Shown here piece by piece: positions 6,022-6,470 of a stretch of 6,470 nucleotides of DNA. Where the stretch lies: the NCBI GenBank assembly GCA_016844565.1, contig JAENJB010000075.1, positions 1 to 6,470 on the forward strand, read 5' to 3'. Origin of the DNA: Dehalococcoidia bacterium (GTDB taxonomy: Bacteria > Chloroflexota > Dehalococcoidia > JAENJB01). Positions within the stretch are counted from its first letter, which is position 1. Each line of letters starts with the position of its first letter. The translations under genes and the position numbers were made by a program. Under the pieces are notes generated by a model that saw nothing but the letters and a program-made list of their open reading frames with translations, made no database searches and was not told the DNA's origin.

Positions 6022-6115
6022 AGCCCAAGAATCATGGAACTGCGGTCGTCTTGCAACTCGGTGTGATTGCTGACCTGTGTTCGGCAGCCCGAAGGCTCAC
6101 TTACGTTGCCGCTGC

Positions 6116-6331
6116 TTAGCGAGAGCGGACAACGTGGGGAACGCCGCTGAGAATGGGCTCGTTCAGGTATACGTCGCCGTTCCTGATTTTCAGGTTGAAG
6201 CCACAATCAGGATTGGTGCATACCCAGGCCTTCCAATGAATGGCCGCACCCTGGCTGCCGAAGTCCGATAGCGGCACCAGGTCCCCCACCTTGCACTTGA
6301 GACACTTGGGGAATCCAGAAGTCTGTTCCAA
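6116..6331 (-). CDS. Small zinc-ribbon protein, hypothetical
   Basis: A 71-residue protein with four cysteines spaced as a zinc ribbon or rubredoxin-like knuckle: C10-x2-C13 (KCLKC) and C38-x4-C43 (CTNPDC), with a short basic strand after the second pair (GFNLKIRNGDVYLNEPI). It has no signal peptide and no membrane segment, so it is probably cytoplasmic. The start is TTG at 6331, supported by a perfect AGGAGG six bases upstream on the minus strand. That ribosome site, the paired cysteines and the absence of frame breaks argue for a real gene. A partial gene upstream ends only 17 bases before the start, suggesting translation from a shared message, and comF follows 94 bases downstream. I do not know a characterised homologue; a role in metal binding, RNA binding or protein contact is possible but unsupported. 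Confidence 0.82.
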   Translation of the reverse strand: MEQTSGFPKCLKCKVGDLVPLSDFGSQGAAIHWKAWVCTNPDCGFNLKIRNGDVYLNEPILSGVPHVVRSR

Positions 6332-6337
6332 AGGAGT

Positions 6338-6343
6338 CCTCCT
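6338..6343 (-). promoter_or_regulatory. Perfect Shine-Dalgarno (AGGAGG) deciding the TTG start
   Basis: CCTCCT on the plus strand gives AGGAGG on the minus strand, six bases before the TTG at 6331. It lies directly after the TAG (6351-6349) of the preceding partial gene, an arrangement typical of neighbouring genes in an operon. Confidence 0.8.
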
Positions 6344-6348
6344 CCCAA

Positions 6349-6470
6349 CTAATTATGATTTTTAACCGCCCAGTATACATCAGCACTATACCACTTGGCA
6401 ATAGCCGTTTCAATACGGAATGCTACTTGTCGGCCTACACCCCGTTCCTTAGCTGTCTCAACCAGGCCGC
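6349..6470 (-). CDS. C-terminal end of an unrecognised gene (runs off right edge)
   Basis: Reading in from the right edge on the minus strand, one frame is open for 39 codons to a TAG at 6351-6349, while the other two frames stop early. The residues GLVETAKERGVGRQVAFRIETAIAKW and then YSADVYWAVKNHN look like natural protein, with helical, balanced composition. The stop is 17 bases before the zinc-ribbon TTG and abuts its AGGAGG. I do not recognise the family. If this is coding, the two promoter-like sequences at 6372-6401 and 6385-6413 would lie inside it and are probably chance. Confidence 0.6.
   Translation of the reverse strand, partial: GLVETAKERGVGRQVAFRIETAIAKWYSADVYWAVKNHN

Noticed and set aside
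6084..6097. Small stem with a UUCG tetraloop (AGCC-TTCG-GGCT, minus strand) between the zinc-ribbon gene and comF
   Set aside because: It has only four base pairs and no T tract, too weak to call a terminator.
6372..6413. Promoter-like sequences on the minus strand (TTGAAA-17-TATAGT and TTGCCA-18-TATACT) before the zinc-ribbon gene
   Set aside because: Both fall inside the open 39-codon C-terminal frame of the upstream gene, whose stop abuts the AGGAGG. Co-transcription is the simpler reading, although an internal promoter cannot be excluded.

Overview
The window looks like a piece of a bacterial chromosome of moderately high GC, most likely a Chloroflexota (Dehalococcoidia-like) genome. The reasons are the style of the partial DUF1461/TIGR01906-type membrane protein at the left edge, the DnaE sequence, and two kinds of GC-rich palindromic intergenic repeats that I associate with such genomes. 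The lineage is inferred from recall and was not tested.

Layout. The left edge (1-250, minus) holds the N-terminal part of a TIGR01906/DUF1461-type membrane protein. A 231-bp divergent intergenic region (251-481) follows. It carries a promoter core facing each way and, between them, a row of near-perfect hairpins with 3-nt loops. dnaE, the replicative DNA polymerase III alpha subunit, fills 482-3979 on the plus strand and appears complete. It ends tail to tail with a methylated-DNA--protein-cysteine methyltransferase on the minus strand (3976-4524); the two TAG stops share one CTAG palindrome.

From there to the right edge everything is on the minus strand. Read in transcription order from the right, it holds the 3' end of an unrecognised gene (6470-6349), a 71-residue zinc-ribbon protein starting at TTG behind a perfect AGGAGG (6331-6116), a ComF-family phosphoribosyltransferase-like protein (6021-5287), long-form ribosome hibernation factor Hpf (5253-4699), a 168-bp MITE-like repeat with imperfect terminal inverted repeats (4687-4520), and the methyltransferase. 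The comF-hpf spacing (33 bp) and the spacing from the partial gene to the zinc ribbon (17 bp) suggest co-transcription. The repeat sits where a promoter or start region for the methyltransferase would be expected.

The genes are mostly housekeeping: replication (DnaE), alkylation repair (methyltransferase), ribosome dormancy (Hpf), and a ComF protein of uncertain role outside competent bacteria. I see no phage, CRISPR, toxin-antitoxin or defence system, and no convincing undescribed system. The best leads concern non-coding structure: repeats that seem to have contributed a start codon to the methyltransferase and that abut the -35 of the dnaE promoter, an apparently complete metal-binding PHP site in DnaE, a palindrome inside dnaE that may be an in-frame insertion, and the small zinc-ribbon protein upstream of comF-hpf.
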